A stretch of DNA of 64,000 bases. It comes from Actibacterium sp. XHP0104 (lineage in GTDB: Bacteria; Pseudomonadota; Alphaproteobacteria; Rhodobacterales; Rhodobacteraceae). Below the pieces are notes generated by a model. The model did no database searches. It saw nothing but the letters and a program-made list of their open reading frames with translations, and was not told the DNA's origin. The translations under genes and the position numbers were made by a program. Positions 18,404 to 27,720 of the stretch are shown piece after piece (within the stretch, counting starts at the first letter, position 1; every line of letters starts with the position of its first letter). The stretch is from positions 1 through 64,000 of the forward strand of contig NZ_JAOWLE010000009.1 of the NCBI RefSeq assembly GCF_025751515.1, given 5' to 3'.

Positions 18404-19417
18404 ATGACGGCGCTGACACAATTTCAACGACTCGAGGCATCGGGGCTGTGGCGGGAATATCCCGGCGCACAGCGTCGGGATGTGATCGTGTCGTTCGGGG
18501 ATGCCTCGCTGGTGATCGCGGACATGCGCGAGGTGGCGCTGACCCACTGGTCGCTGGCGGCGGTGCGGCGGGTAAACCCGGGCGAAAGCCCTGCGCTTTA
18601 TGCCCCCGGCCCCGAAGATTCCGAGCTTTTGGAAATCGACGACGATGTGATGATCGACGCCATCGCCAAGGTCATGACCGCGATCGAGCGCCAACGCCCC
18701 CGCCCCGGCCGGTTACGGCTGGTGCTGCTGGGGGCCAGCGTGGCGCTGGTGGTGGCAATGCTGCTGTTCTGGCTGCCGGGGGCGCTGCGCCGGCACACGG
18801 TGTCGGTGGTGCCGCCCAGCGTGCGCGCCGAAATCGGCCAGTCGCTGCTGCGCCAGATCTCTACCCTGTCGGGTGCGCCCTGTTCGGCCCCGGCGGGCAA
18901 TCGCGCACTGGCGCGGCTGTCGCAAAAGCTGACCGGGCTGGGCAATGGCGTGGTGGTGCTGCCGGGCGGGATCACGGTGTCGAACCATCTGCCGGGCGGC
19001 ACGATCCTGCTGAACCGCGCCCTGGTCGAGGATTACGAGGATGCCGATATCGTCGCCGGGTTCATCCTGGCCGAGACCGAGCGCATGGCCGCGCAAGACC
19101 CGCTGGACCGGCTGCTGCGTCAGGCCGGCACCATCGCCAGTTTCCGCCTGCTGACCACCGGAACCCTGCCCGACAAGGCGTTGGCGAAACACGCCCACAG
19201 CCTGGTTGCGGCCCAGCCTGCGCCGGTCGACGATGCCGCCCTGCTGGCCCGGTTTGCCGAGGCGCAGGTGCCATCAACCCCCTATGCCTATGCGGTCGAT
19301 ATTTCCGGCGAAACCACGCTGAGCCTGATCGAGGCCGATCCGATGCGCGGCCAGTCGCGCCTGCCGGTGATCAGCGACAGCGACTGGGTGCGGGTGCAGG
19401 GCATCTGCGGCGGCTGA
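18404..19417 (+). CDS. Membrane-anchored protein resembling an inactive M48 peptidase
   Basis: A 337-residue protein with an N-terminal soluble region, one membrane segment near residue 110 (LVLLGASVALVVAMLLFWLP) and a C-terminal domain. The segment VVVLPGGITVSNHLPGGTIL then LLNRALVEDYEDADIVAGF matches the layout of M48 (HtpX/OMA1-like) metallopeptidases just before their zinc motif. At the place of HExxH this protein reads AETER, so the zinc ligands are absent. I infer a degenerate M48 pseudoenzyme; the resemblance comes from reading, not from a search. The start ATG follows the sequence GGCAAGGCCGCGC. Confidence 0.6.
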   Translation: MTALTQFQRLEASGLWREYPGAQRRDVIVSFGDASLVIADMREVALTHWSLAAVRRVNPGESPALYAPGPEDSELLEIDDDVMIDAIAKVMTAIERQRPRPGRLRLVLLGASVALVVAMLLFWLPGALRRHTVSVVPPSVRAEIGQSLLRQISTLSGAPCSAPAGNRALARLSQKLTGLGNGVVVLPGGITVSNHLPGGTILLNRALVEDYEDADIVAGFILAETERMAAQDPLDRLLRQAGTIASFRLLTTGTLPDKALAKHAHSLVAAQPAPVDDAALLARFAEAQVPSTPYAYAVDISGETTLSLIEADPMRGQSRLPVISDSDWVRVQGICGG

Positions 19418-19425
19418 CCCCAAAC

Positions 19426-19466
19426 GAAAAACGCCCCGCGCACTCTCGTGGGGCGCGGAGCGTTTT
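19426..19466. terminator. Bidirectional intrinsic terminator
   Basis: The stretch AAAACGC...GCGTTTT, with GC-rich arms CCCCGCG and GGGGCGCGG inside, forms a long imperfect hairpin flanked by A and T runs on both strands. It sits between the convergent ends of the M48-like gene and the SPOR gene, so it can terminate both. Confidence 0.8.
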
Positions 19467-19483
19467 CTGTGTTCCGGTTATTT

Positions 19484-20365
19484 TTATCGCGTGAATGCGT
19501 CCCGGAACCCTGCCTTACGGACGGCCGAAAGGGCCGAATTCAATTGTGCCGCATCGTCGAACGGCCCTGCCATGACGATCTGGGCGGGCTTGCCAGCGGC
19601 GCGGCCCTGCCGGACGGCCACGGGCAGCCCGATGGCGCGCAGACGGGCGACGGTGCCCTTGGCATTGGCCGCAACGCCGAACATGCCGACCTGCACATAG
19701 CGCCCGGCGCTGGTGGCGGGCTTGGACGGCTGGGCGCGGGTCGAGACGCGCACCGACACGCTTGCCGGGCTGGCCTTGGCGCGGGTGGCCTGCACGCGTT
19801 TCACCTTGACCAGACGCGCGGGCACGTCGCGGGTCCAGACCTGATCCATCTGCGCCTCGCCCTGGGCAGTGCCCTTGGCGCGATGCGGGTTCAGCCGGCC
19901 ATCCTTCCAGGCAAAGACATAGCCCTTGGGCACGAACACGGTGGTCGGCACAGGGTCACTGACCACCAGCTGCATCGGCGCGGGCCGGGCCGGTTCGGCC
20001 ACGGGCGGCGGCGCGACCTTGCGGACGGGCTGCGCCACGGCGACAGGTTGTTGCGGTGCCGGGGCGGGAACCGGGGCCGGTTTGGCGACGGCGGCTTCAA
20101 CCGGCGCAGACGCCGCAGCCTGCGTCGGCTTGAACCCGCACATCACCTCACGCGCGCGGTTCACCCGCGGCACCCAGTCGACCTGACCGCCAAAGCCCGC
20201 GCGAATATAGACGCAGCCCCGGCTGTCGACATATTGGGTACCCGTATAGCCCGCTGGCGGCATTTCGGCCGGCCCCTCGTCCTTGCTCAGCGGCTTTGCC
20301 TGAACGCCACCTGTGAAGATCGCGGTGGCGGCCGCCAGGGCCACCACCAGTTCACGTGCTCGCAT
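19484..20365 (-). CDS. SPOR-domain secreted protein
   Basis: A 293-residue exported protein. It starts MRARELVVALAAATAIFTGG, a signal peptide ending QA, then a proline- and alanine-rich linker (APVPAPAPQQPVAVAQPVRK) and a C-terminal SPOR domain of about 75 residues (YVQVGMFGVAANAKGTVARL to GFRDAF). SPOR domains bind denuded glycan strands at septal peptidoglycan. The ATG at 20365 is favoured because GAGGCG lies just upstream, although a frame from 20395 is also open. Four cysteines in the middle region may form disulfides. Confidence 0.85.
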   Translation of the reverse strand: MRARELVVALAAATAIFTGGVQAKPLSKDEGPAEMPPAGYTGTQYVDSRGCVYIRAGFGGQVDWVPRVNRAREVMCGFKPTQAAASAPVEAAVAKPAPVPAPAPQQPVAVAQPVRKVAPPPVAEPARPAPMQLVVSDPVPTTVFVPKGYVFAWKDGRLNPHRAKGTAQGEAQMDQVWTRDVPARLVKVKRVQATRAKASPASVSVRVSTRAQPSKPATSAGRYVQVGMFGVAANAKGTVARLRAIGLPVAVRQGRAAGKPAQIVMAGPFDDAAQLNSALSAVRKAGFRDAFTR

Positions 20366-20432
20366 TTTCGCCTCGATTGTTGTTAGGCGAATCATGCAGG
20401 AACGGCGCGAATCAGTAAAGGGGTGATCGGGT

Positions 20433-21065
20433 CTATTTTGTGCCGAACATGCGGTCACCCGCATCCCCTAGGCCCGGAACAATATATCCATGGTCATTCA
20501 GACGCTCATCCACAGATGCTGTGACGATCGGCACGTCAGGGTGGGCCTCTTTCATGCGGGCGATGCCCTCGGGCGCAGCCAAGAGGCACAGGAAACGGAT
20601 ATTCGTGGCGCCCGCCTGTTTCAGCAGATCAATCGCCGCGACCGAGGAATTGCCCGTGGCCAGCATCGGATCGACGGCGATGACCAACCGGTCTTCCAGC
20701 GCGTCGGGCACCTTGAAATAGTACTGCACGGGCTTCAGTGTTTCCTCGTCGCGGTAGAGCCCCACGAACCCCACGCGTGCCGAGGGCACCAGATCGAGGA
20801 TACCGTCCAACAGCCCGTTCCCCGCCCGCAGGATCGACACCAGCGCCAGTTTCTTGCCATCCAGAATGGGCGCGTCGATTTCCTTGAGCGGCGTCTCCAC
20901 ACGCCGCGTGGTCATCGGCAGGCCGCGCGTCACCTCATAGGCCAGCAGCAGCGAGATCTCGCGCAAGAGCTGCCGGAAGCCCGCGGTCGAGGTATCCTTG
21001 TCGCGCATCAGGGTCAGCTTGTGCTGCACCAGCGGGTGATCGACGACGGTCAGATGTTCGGTCAT
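20433..21065 (-). CDS. upp: Uracil phosphoribosyltransferase
   Basis: Last gene of the nucleoside salvage operon; it converts uracil and PRPP to UMP. The 210-residue product carries the PRPP-binding motif [16 protein letters not shown] near residue 133, the [12 protein letters not shown] region and the C-terminal uracil-recognition segment [16 protein letters not shown]. All match family length and layout. It overlaps add by four bases (ATGA). Confidence 0.96.
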   Translation of the reverse strand: MTEHLTVVDHPLVQHKLTLMRDKDTSTAGFRQLLREISLLLAYEVTRGLPMTTRRVETPLKEIDAPILDGKKLALVSILRAGNGLLDGILDLVPSARVGFVGLYRDEETLKPVQYYFKVPDALEDRLVIAVDPMLATGNSSVAAIDLLKQAGATNIRFLCLLAAPEGIARMKEAHPDVPIVTASVDERLNDHGYIVPGLGDAGDRMFGTK

Positions 21066-22042
21066 GTCTGCGGCTCCAGTTTCTTGGCAATCGCCTCGCG
21101 GGTGGCATCATCGCAGAATGCGGCCTCCAGCGCGGTGCGGTTGAGGGTGTCGAATACCCCATCGTCCCAGTCGAACGCATCGGCCAGGCGGTCATATTCG
21201 CGGGTCATCGTGGTGTGGAAAAACGGCGGGTCATCGGTGGACACGGTGACCTTGACGCCCCGGTCGAACAGCATCCCGATCGGGTGGCGGCGCCAGTCGG
21301 GGTAAAGCCCCAGCGCGATGTTCGAGCCGGGGCAGACCTCGAGCACGATGCCGTTTTCGGCCAGCTCATCCACCAGCGCCAGATCCTCAGACGCGCGCAC
21401 CCCGTGGCCCACGCGCGTCACCCCCAACGCCAGCGCATCGCGCACCGATTGCGGCCCGCCCCATTCGCCGGCATGGGCGGTCAGGTTCAGCCCGGCCTCG
21501 CGCGCCATGTCAAACGAATAGGCGAAATCTGCCAGCTTGCCCGCGCTTTCATCCCCTCCGATGCCGAACCCGACGATCCAGTCGCCCGCTGTTTCCTGGG
21601 CGCAGGCGGCGGCCTCGCGGGCCTTGTCGGGGCCGAAATGGCGGATGCAGGTGACGATGCCGCGCAAGGTGATGCCCATGCCGCGCTCGGCCTCGTCGGC
21701 GGCCTCGCGGATGGCGTGCAGGTATTCGCGCCACGCGCCCAGATCGCGCCCGCCACAAAAGTCGGGGGACAGGAAGGTCTCGCTATAGACCACGCCATGC
21801 TCGGCGCTTTGCTCAAGCACGGCCAGGGTCAGGCGGCGATAGTCATCGGGCGATTGCAACACCGAAGTCGCGGCCTCGTAGACGCGCAGGAATTCGGGGA
21901 AATCGCGATAGCGATAGCTGCCATCCTCGGCAAATATGCCAGAGATATCGACATGTCGCGCCTTGGCCAGATCGCGGATGAATGCGGGCGGCGCGGCACC
22001 TTCGTGATGCAAGTGCAATTCTATTTTATTTCGTAACTTCAT
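21062..22042 (-). CDS. add: Adenosine deaminase
   Basis: Deaminates adenosine or deoxyadenosine to inosine. The 326-residue protein has the zinc-ligand N-terminus ELHLHHEG (family HxH), the catalytic motif [13 protein letters not shown] near residue 190, [10 protein letters not shown] and VSTDDPPFF. It overlaps both neighbours by four bases. The first ligand pair reads HLHHEG where other members read HVHLDG, a conservative change. It feeds purine nucleosides into the operon's salvage route. Confidence 0.92.
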   Translation of the reverse strand: MKLRNKIELHLHHEGAAPPAFIRDLAKARHVDISGIFAEDGSYRYRDFPEFLRVYEAATSVLQSPDDYRRLTLAVLEQSAEHGVVYSETFLSPDFCGGRDLGAWREYLHAIREAADEAERGMGITLRGIVTCIRHFGPDKAREAAACAQETAGDWIVGFGIGGDESAGKLADFAYSFDMAREAGLNLTAHAGEWGGPQSVRDALALGVTRVGHGVRASEDLALVDELAENGIVLEVCPGSNIALGLYPDWRRHPIGMLFDRGVKVTVSTDDPPFFHTTMTREYDRLADAFDWDDGVFDTLNRTALEAAFCDDATREAIAKKLEPQT

Positions 22043-23250
22043 AGCTTTGCAGATTGATCTTGAGGTTTTTCAACACCCAGATGCCCCGCGATCAGATCGG
22101 CCACGCCGGTAAAGGGAAACAGGCCCAGCTCTTGCAGGCCGACGCCATGGCCCACCACCGGCACTCGCTCGCGCGTGTGGTCAGTGCCGACCCAGGTAGG
22201 GTCGTTGCCGTGGTCGGCGGTAAAGACAAACAGGTCGCCCTCGCGCGCCTTGGCGAACAGCGCGGGCAGTTGCGCATCGAACCATTCTAACGCCTTGGCA
22301 TAGCCCGACACGTCGCGGCGATGGCCATAGAGGCTATCGAACTCGACGAAGTTGGCGAAGGTCAGGCTGCCGTCTTCGGCCTCAGAGATTGAGTCGAGAA
22401 GGTACTGCATCAGATTGGCATCATTGCCTTTTTTGACATCGTCTATGCCATGCATCGAAAAGATATCGCCGATCTTGCCGATGGCATGCACCTTGCGCCC
22501 GGCGCCTTGCACCCAGTCGCACAGCGTTGGCGCAGGCGGGGCCATGGCAAAGTCGCGGCGGTTGGGCGTGCGGGTAAAGCCCTCTTCGGGCGAGCCGGTA
22601 AAGGGGCGCGCGATCACCCGGCCCACGCGCATCTTGTGCAAGGTCGGCGCCAGGGCGCGGCACAGATCCAGCAGCTGATCGAGGCCAAAGGTTTCCTCAT
22701 GCGCGGCGATCTGGAACACGCTGTCGACCGAGGTATAGCATATCGGCCAGCCGGTCTGCATATGCTCGGCGCCCATCTTGTCGATGATCAGCGTGCCAGA
22801 GGCATGGCAGTCGCCCAGGATACCTTCGGTGCCGGCCAGCTGGCACACCTTGATGATAAGATCATCGGGAAAGCTGTTGGTTTTGCTTGTGAAATAATGC
22901 CAGTCCCAGGGCACAGGCACGCCTGCCAGCTCCCAGTGGCCGGTGGGGGTATCCTTGCCGGGCGACTGTTCGGTGGCCGCGCCCCAGAGGCCCGCCGGGG
23001 TTGCGTCAAGGCCGGGCGTGTCCTCGCCCGAGGCCAGCCGGATCGCCGCGCCCAGCCCCAGCGCATCGAGATTGGGCAGGCGTAGCGGGCCGCTGCGGCC
23101 CTCTTCGGCGGCGCCCATGGCACAGGCCTGCGCGATATGGGCCAGCGTGTTGGCCCCGCTGTCGGGCGAGCCGTCATTGTAGAACTGGTCGGCATCGGGC
23201 GCGCCGCCACAGCCGACGGAATCCATGACAATCAGAAAGGCACGGGGCAT
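22039..23250 (-). CDS. deoB: Phosphopentomutase
   Basis: Interconverts ribose or deoxyribose 1- and 5-phosphate, linking nucleoside cleavage to the pentose pool. The 403-residue alkaline-phosphatase-superfamily protein shows the metal and catalytic sites: LIVMDSVGCGGAPDA at the start, the catalytic-threonine region SPGKDTPTGHWELAG near residue 95, and VFTADHGNDPTW with TDHTRERVPVV near the end. It overlaps deoA by one base and add by four. Confidence 0.95.
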   Translation of the reverse strand: MPRAFLIVMDSVGCGGAPDADQFYNDGSPDSGANTLAHIAQACAMGAAEEGRSGPLRLPNLDALGLGAAIRLASGEDTPGLDATPAGLWGAATEQSPGKDTPTGHWELAGVPVPWDWHYFTSKTNSFPDDLIIKVCQLAGTEGILGDCHASGTLIIDKMGAEHMQTGWPICYTSVDSVFQIAAHEETFGLDQLLDLCRALAPTLHKMRVGRVIARPFTGSPEEGFTRTPNRRDFAMAPPAPTLCDWVQGAGRKVHAIGKIGDIFSMHGIDDVKKGNDANLMQYLLDSISEAEDGSLTFANFVEFDSLYGHRRDVSGYAKALEWFDAQLPALFAKAREGDLFVFTADHGNDPTWVGTDHTRERVPVVGHGVGLQELGLFPFTGVADLIAGHLGVEKPQDQSAKL

Positions 23251-24560
23251 CAGCGAAGCCTCTTGTAGATCAGCGGCGGCACGGCGCAGGCGGTCGGGCC
23301 GATGGTATAGGCGGCACGCACGGCGGCCACGGCGGCGTCGGCCTGATCGGGGGTCGCGGCATGGACCACCGCCAGCGGCAGGTCGGGCGACACCTGGTCG
23401 CCCAGCATCGCCAGCCCGGTCAGCCCGACCGACGGGTTCACCCGGTCGGTTTCACGTTTGCGCCCGCCGCCCAGATCGACCACCGCCAGACCCAGCGCGT
23501 GACAGTCGATCGCGGCAACGCGCCCGGTGGCCAGCGGCATCACTTCGCGCTGCACCGGCGCGGCGGGCAGGCGATCGCGCCAGCGGTCGATGAAATCGGC
23601 GGGGCCGCCCAGCTCGGTCACCATGCGGCCGAACCTTTCGGCGGCGGCACCGGTTTGCAGCGCCATGCCGATGCGCCCAGCCCCGTCGGCGGCGTCAGCA
23701 GCCAGCCCGCCCAGCGCCAGCAGCTCGCCGCCCAGCGCGCAGGTCAGATCCCACAGTGGCGCCGAGACCTGCGGGCCGGTCAGCGCCTCCATCACCTCGA
23801 TCACCTCGACGGCGTTCCCGGCCGAGGAAATCAGCGGCTGGTTCATGTCGGTGATCAGCGCCGTTGTCATACAGCCCAGACCCTGCGCGGTTTCGACCAG
23901 CGCCTCGGCCAGTTCCTCGGCCTCTTCCATCTCGACCATGAATGCGCCGCTGCCGACCTTGACGTCCAGCACCAGCCCCTCCAGCCCGGCGGCCAGTTTC
24001 TTGGACAGGATCGAGGCCGTGATCAGGTCGATGCTTTCGACCGTGCCGGTCACGTCGCGGATGGCGTAAAGGCGCTTGTCCGCGGGGGCGATATCGGATG
24101 AGGCGCCGACAATGGCGCAGCCCAGTTCGCGGGTGATCCGGCTCAGGCGTTCGGTATCGACCTCGCCGCGATAGCCGGGAATGGCCTCGAGCTTGTCCAG
24201 CGTGCCGCCGGTATGGCCCAGCCCCCGCCCCGAGATCATCGGCACATAGGCCCCGCAGGCCGCCAGCGCCGGGGCCAGCACCAGCGACACGCAATCGCCG
24301 ATGCCGCCGGTGGAATGCTTGTCCAGCACCGGGCCGGGCATGTCCCAGTGCAGCACCTGGCCGCTGTCGCGCATGGCGCGGGTCAGGGCAACGCGTTCGT
24401 CCCGCACCAGCCCGTTCAGCAGCGCGGCCATGGCGAATGCCCCGGCCTGCGCGTCGGTGACGACGCCGCTGGCCAGGCCCTGCGCGAACCAGGCAAGCTC
24501 TTCGGCGCTCAGATGCTCTTCGTCGCGCAGCTTGGTGATGATGACGCGGGCGTCCATCAA
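23250..24560 (-). CDS. deoA: Thymidine phosphorylase
   Basis: Phosphorolyses thymidine and deoxyuridine, giving the base and deoxyribose 1-phosphate. The 436-residue product has the family signature SGRGLGHTGGTLDKLEAIPG near residue 110, DKHSTGGIGDCVSL at the phosphate site and GLVLDVKVGSGAFM. It belongs to the operon cdd-deoA-deoB-add-upp and overlaps cdd by four bases and deoB by one, so translation is coupled. Confidence 0.96.
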   Translation of the reverse strand: MMDARVIITKLRDEEHLSAEELAWFAQGLASGVVTDAQAGAFAMAALLNGLVRDERVALTRAMRDSGQVLHWDMPGPVLDKHSTGGIGDCVSLVLAPALAACGAYVPMISGRGLGHTGGTLDKLEAIPGYRGEVDTERLSRITRELGCAIVGASSDIAPADKRLYAIRDVTGTVESIDLITASILSKKLAAGLEGLVLDVKVGSGAFMVEMEEAEELAEALVETAQGLGCMTTALITDMNQPLISSAGNAVEVIEVMEALTGPQVSAPLWDLTCALGGELLALGGLAADAADGAGRIGMALQTGAAAERFGRMVTELGGPADFIDRWRDRLPAAPVQREVMPLATGRVAAIDCHALGLAVVDLGGGRKRETDRVNPSVGLTGLAMLGDQVSPDLPLAVVHAATPDQADAAVAAVRAAYTIGPTACAVPPLIYKRLR

Positions 24561-24952
24561 CCACCGTGTTCCATATGCGCGCGGCCAAAGGCGCCGGGCA
24601 GCAGTTCTGCCATGGTGGCGGTCTGTTCCTGGCCGTCGAGCGTAGCCATGGTGACGGCCACGTGGCTGGTGGCGAATTCGGCCAGTTTCTGCCGACAGCC
24701 GCCGCAGGGCGTGACCGGATGCGGGCTGTCGGCGATCACGGCGACCTCGGTGATCTCATATTCACCCGCCGCGCACATGGCGGCGATGGCGCCGGCTTCG
24801 GCGCAGGTGCCTTGCGGGTAGGCCACGTTTTCGACGTTGCAGCCGGTATAGACCGCGCCGCTTTTGCCGCGGATCGCGGCGCCCACCTTAAAGTGGGAAT
24901 AGGGCGCATAGGCGTTCTCGCGCACCGATCGGGCATGATCTATCAATGACAT
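24557..24952 (-). CDS. cdd: Cytidine deaminase
   Basis: Deaminates cytidine and deoxycytidine to the uridine forms. The 131-residue product has the zinc motifs TCAEAGAIAAM (Cys-Ala-Glu at the active site) and TPCGGCRQKLAEF, typical of the homotetrameric class. The start MSLIDHARSVREN gives the family length; an upstream in-frame extension to 25054 is not conserved. It is the first gene of the salvage operon, so the promoter lies in 24953-25188, shared with the divergent malic enzyme gene. Confidence 0.94.
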   Translation of the reverse strand: MSLIDHARSVRENAYAPYSHFKVGAAIRGKSGAVYTGCNVENVAYPQGTCAEAGAIAAMCAAGEYEITEVAVIADSPHPVTPCGGCRQKLAEFATSHVAVTMATLDGQEQTATMAELLPGAFGRAHMEHGG

Positions 24953-25149
24953 GGCGCACCTCCTGCCGCAGTCTGATCCGGCCCCGCCCGCGATGCAAGC
25001 CCGCCCGACACCTGAACCGCACGTCACCGCCATTGGCTTCACCGGGCGAACCATCCCTGCCCCGGCGCCCCGTGCAACCCGGCCATTCGTGACGTGGGGT
25101 CAAATTCACCTTGAGAGAGGCCCCAAAAAAGCGTATCTGAGGGTAAAAA

Positions 25150-25169
25150 TTAGTTTAACACTAAACTAA
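25150..25169. promoter_or_regulatory. Palindromic operator-like site before the malic enzyme gene
   Basis: TTAGTTTA-ACAC-TAAACTAA is a perfect 8-base inverted repeat with a 4-base centre. It ends 19 bases before the malic enzyme ATG in an AT-rich stretch, a typical repressor position overlapping a promoter. I do not know the regulator; the gene is divergent from the nucleoside salvage operon. Confidence 0.65.
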
Positions 25170-25188
25170 ACGCCCGTCGGAGGGGATA

Positions 25189-27468
25189 ATGGCCGAAATC
25201 ACCAGCAAAGCAGACCGCACGGCAGCCCTGAATTATCACGCCGAACCGCGGCCAGGAAAGCTGGAGATCCGCGCCACCAAGCCGCTGGCCAACGGGCGCG
25301 ACCTGTCGCTGGCCTATAGCCCCGGCGTGGCCGAGGCCTGCATCGAGATCAAGAACGACCCCGCAACCGCGATGAACTATACAGCCCGCGGCAACCTTGT
25401 GGCGGTGGTCTCGAACGGCACCGCGGTGCTGGGCCTGGGCAATATCGGCGCGCTGGCCTCGAAACCGGTGATGGAAGGCAAGGCGGTTCTGTTCAAGAAA
25501 TTCGCCAATATCGACTGTTTTGACATCGAGGTGAACGAAAGCGACCCCGAGAAGCTGGCCGATATCGTCTGCGCACTGGAACCCTCGTTCGGGGCGATCA
25601 ACCTCGAGGACATCAAGGCCCCCGACTGTTTCATCGTCGAAAAGATCTGCCGCGAGCGGATGAATATTCCGGTGTTTCACGACGACCAGCACGGCACGGC
25701 CATCGTCGTGGGCGCAGCGGCAACCAACGCGCTGCATGTGGCGGGCAAGAAATTCGAAGACATCAAGATCGTCTCGACCGGCGGCGGCGCGGCGGGCATC
25801 GCCTGCCTCAACATGCTGTTGAAACTGGGCGTCAAACGCGAAAACGTCTGGCTGTGCGACATTCACGGGCTGGTCTATGAGGGCCGCACCGAGGACATGA
25901 CCGCGCAAAAGGCGGAATATGCGCAGAAATCCGATCTGCGCAGCCTGGATGACGTGATCGAGGGCGCCGACATGTTCCTCGGCCTGTCCGGTCCCGGCGT
26001 GCTCAAGCCCGAGATGGTCGCCAAGATGACCAAGCGGCCGATCATCTTTGCGCTGGCCAACCCCACCCCCGAAATCATGCCCGACGAGGTGCGCGCGGTC
26101 TGCCCCGAGGCGATCATCGCCACCGGCCGGTCGGACTATCCCAACCAGGTCAACAACGTCCTGTGTTTCCCGTTCATCTTCCGCGGTGCGCTGGACGTCG
26201 GCGCGACCGAGATCAACGACGCGATGAAAATCGGCTGTGTCGAGGGCATCGCCGCCCTGGCCCGCGCCACCACCAGCGCCGAGGCCGCCGCCGCCTACAA
26301 GGGCGAGCAGCTGACATTCGGCGCCGATTACCTGATCCCCAAACCGTTCGACCCGCGCCTGATGGGCGTCGTGGCCAGCGCGGTGGCCAAGGCGGCGATC
26401 GAATCCGGCGTGGCGACGCGCACGATCGACGACTTCAAGGCCTATAAGGAAAAGCTCGACGGCTCGGTCTTCCGCTCGGCGCTGATCATGCGCCCGGTCT
26501 TTGCCGCGGCCCGCAAGTTCGAACGCTCGATCGCCTTTGCCGAGGGCGAGGACGAGCGCGTGCTGCGCGCCGCCCAGGCGATGATCGAGGAAACCACCGA
26601 CCGCCCGATCCTGATCGGCCGCCCCGAGGTGATCGAGCGCCGCAGCGAACGCGCCGGCCTGACCATTCGCCCCGGCACCCATTTCGACGTGGTCAACCCC
26701 GAGAACGACCCGCGCTATCGCGACTATTGGGGCACCTATCACGAGTTGATGGCCCGGCGCGGCGTGACGCCCGATCTGGCCAAGGCGATCATGCGCACCA
26801 ACACCACCGCCATCGGCGCCATCATGGTGCATCGCGGCGAGGCCGACAGCATGATCTGCGGCACGTTCGGGCAGTATCTGTGGCACCTCAACTATGTGCG
26901 CCAGATCCTGGCGCGTGACGGGCTGCACCCGGTTGGCGCGCTCAGCCTGATGATCCTGGAACAGGGTCCGCTGTTCATCGCCGACACCCATGTGCACCCC
27001 GAGCCCACCCCCGAGCAGATCGCCGAAACCGTGGTCAGCGCGGCGCGTCACGTGCGGCGTTTCGGGGTCGAGCCCAAGATCGCGCTTTGCGCCCATTCGC
27101 AATTCGGCAGCCTGGACTGCGCGTCGGGCAACACGATGCGCCAGGCGATGGATATCCTCGCCGGGATGGAACCCGACTTTGCCTATGACGGCGAGATGCA
27201 TGTCGACTCGGCGCTGGACCCGGTGCAGCGCGAGCGGGTGCTGCCCAATTCCGGCTTTAGCGGGCCGGCCAACGTACTGGTCTTTGCCAATGCCGATGCG
27301 GCCTCGGGCGTGCGCAACATCCTCAAGCTGCGCGCCGGCGGGCTGGAGGTGGGACCGATCCTGATGGGGATGGGCAACAAGGCCCACATCGTGACCTCGT
27401 CGATCACGGCCCGCGGGTTGCTGAACATGTCGGCCCTGGCCGGCACTCCGGTGGCCCAATACGGGTGA
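25189..27468 (+). CDS. maeB: NADP-dependent malic enzyme with phosphotransacetylase-like domain
   Basis: A 759-residue enzyme that oxidatively decarboxylates malate to pyruvate, producing NADPH. The N-terminal malic enzyme part contains [30 protein letters not shown] and the Rossmann loop [15 protein letters not shown]. From about residue 430 the protein has a phosphate-acetyltransferase-like domain ([25 protein letters not shown]) that usually binds acetyl-CoA as an allosteric effector and is thought to be catalytically silent. GGAGGGG precedes the ATG. Length and order match the MaeB family. Confidence 0.95.
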   Translation: MAEITSKADRTAALNYHAEPRPGKLEIRATKPLANGRDLSLAYSPGVAEACIEIKNDPATAMNYTARGNLVAVVSNGTAVLGLGNIGALASKPVMEGKAVLFKKFANIDCFDIEVNESDPEKLADIVCALEPSFGAINLEDIKAPDCFIVEKICRERMNIPVFHDDQHGTAIVVGAAATNALHVAGKKFEDIKIVSTGGGAAGIACLNMLLKLGVKRENVWLCDIHGLVYEGRTEDMTAQKAEYAQKSDLRSLDDVIEGADMFLGLSGPGVLKPEMVAKMTKRPIIFALANPTPEIMPDEVRAVCPEAIIATGRSDYPNQVNNVLCFPFIFRGALDVGATEINDAMKIGCVEGIAALARATTSAEAAAAYKGEQLTFGADYLIPKPFDPRLMGVVASAVAKAAIESGVATRTIDDFKAYKEKLDGSVFRSALIMRPVFAAARKFERSIAFAEGEDERVLRAAQAMIEETTDRPILIGRPEVIERRSERAGLTIRPGTHFDVVNPENDPRYRDYWGTYHELMARRGVTPDLAKAIMRTNTTAIGAIMVHRGEADSMICGTFGQYLWHLNYVRQILARDGLHPVGALSLMILEQGPLFIADTHVHPEPTPEQIAETVVSAARHVRRFGVEPKIALCAHSQFGSLDCASGNTMRQAMDILAGMEPDFAYDGEMHVDSALDPVQRERVLPNSGFSGPANVLVFANADAASGVRNILKLRAGGLEVGPILMGMGNKAHIVTSSITARGLLNMSALAGTPVAQYG

Positions 27469-27524
27469 ACATCATTCACGGGAATCCCCAGCTTTTCACC
27501 AGCGCGCCGATCAAGGCCGCGGGA

Positions 27525-27636
27525 AGTGCAAAACTTTGCAAAGTTGCTGAATTCTTAGCAGGTGAACCCGTGTTATCTAGAAGATTTGCAAAAGTTTGCG
27601 ACATAATCCCAACGAAAACTGCAAATTTCTTGCAAA
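27525..27636. promoter_or_regulatory. Three TTTGCAAA-type dyad pairs upstream of prpE
   Basis: Three pairs of 8-base elements resembling TTTGCAAA lie in the prpE upstream region: centred at 27528 and 27538 (AGTGCAAA, TTTGCAAA), at 27588 and 27598 (TTTGCAAA, TTTGCGAC), and at 27621 and 27632 (ACTGCAAA, CTTGCAAA). The centre spacing is 10, 10 and 11 bases, about one helical turn. Related motifs are known for the PccR/ScfR-type regulators of propionyl-CoA and acetyl-CoA metabolism in Rhodobacteraceae. Use by such a regulator is inferred. Confidence 0.7.
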
Positions 27637-27720
27637 AAATACGCGTTGTGACCGGTAACAACGTTGCGTGAATCTATCGGCAAAGCGTATCAATTCCCGA
27701 AGAATGTGGAGGAGCACAAA

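Noticed and set aside
25150-27459. A 769-codon minus-strand open frame across the malic enzyme gene
   Set aside because: Composition is unlike a protein (H/Q/R/G-rich) and it lies wholly opposite maeB; it is an antisense shadow.
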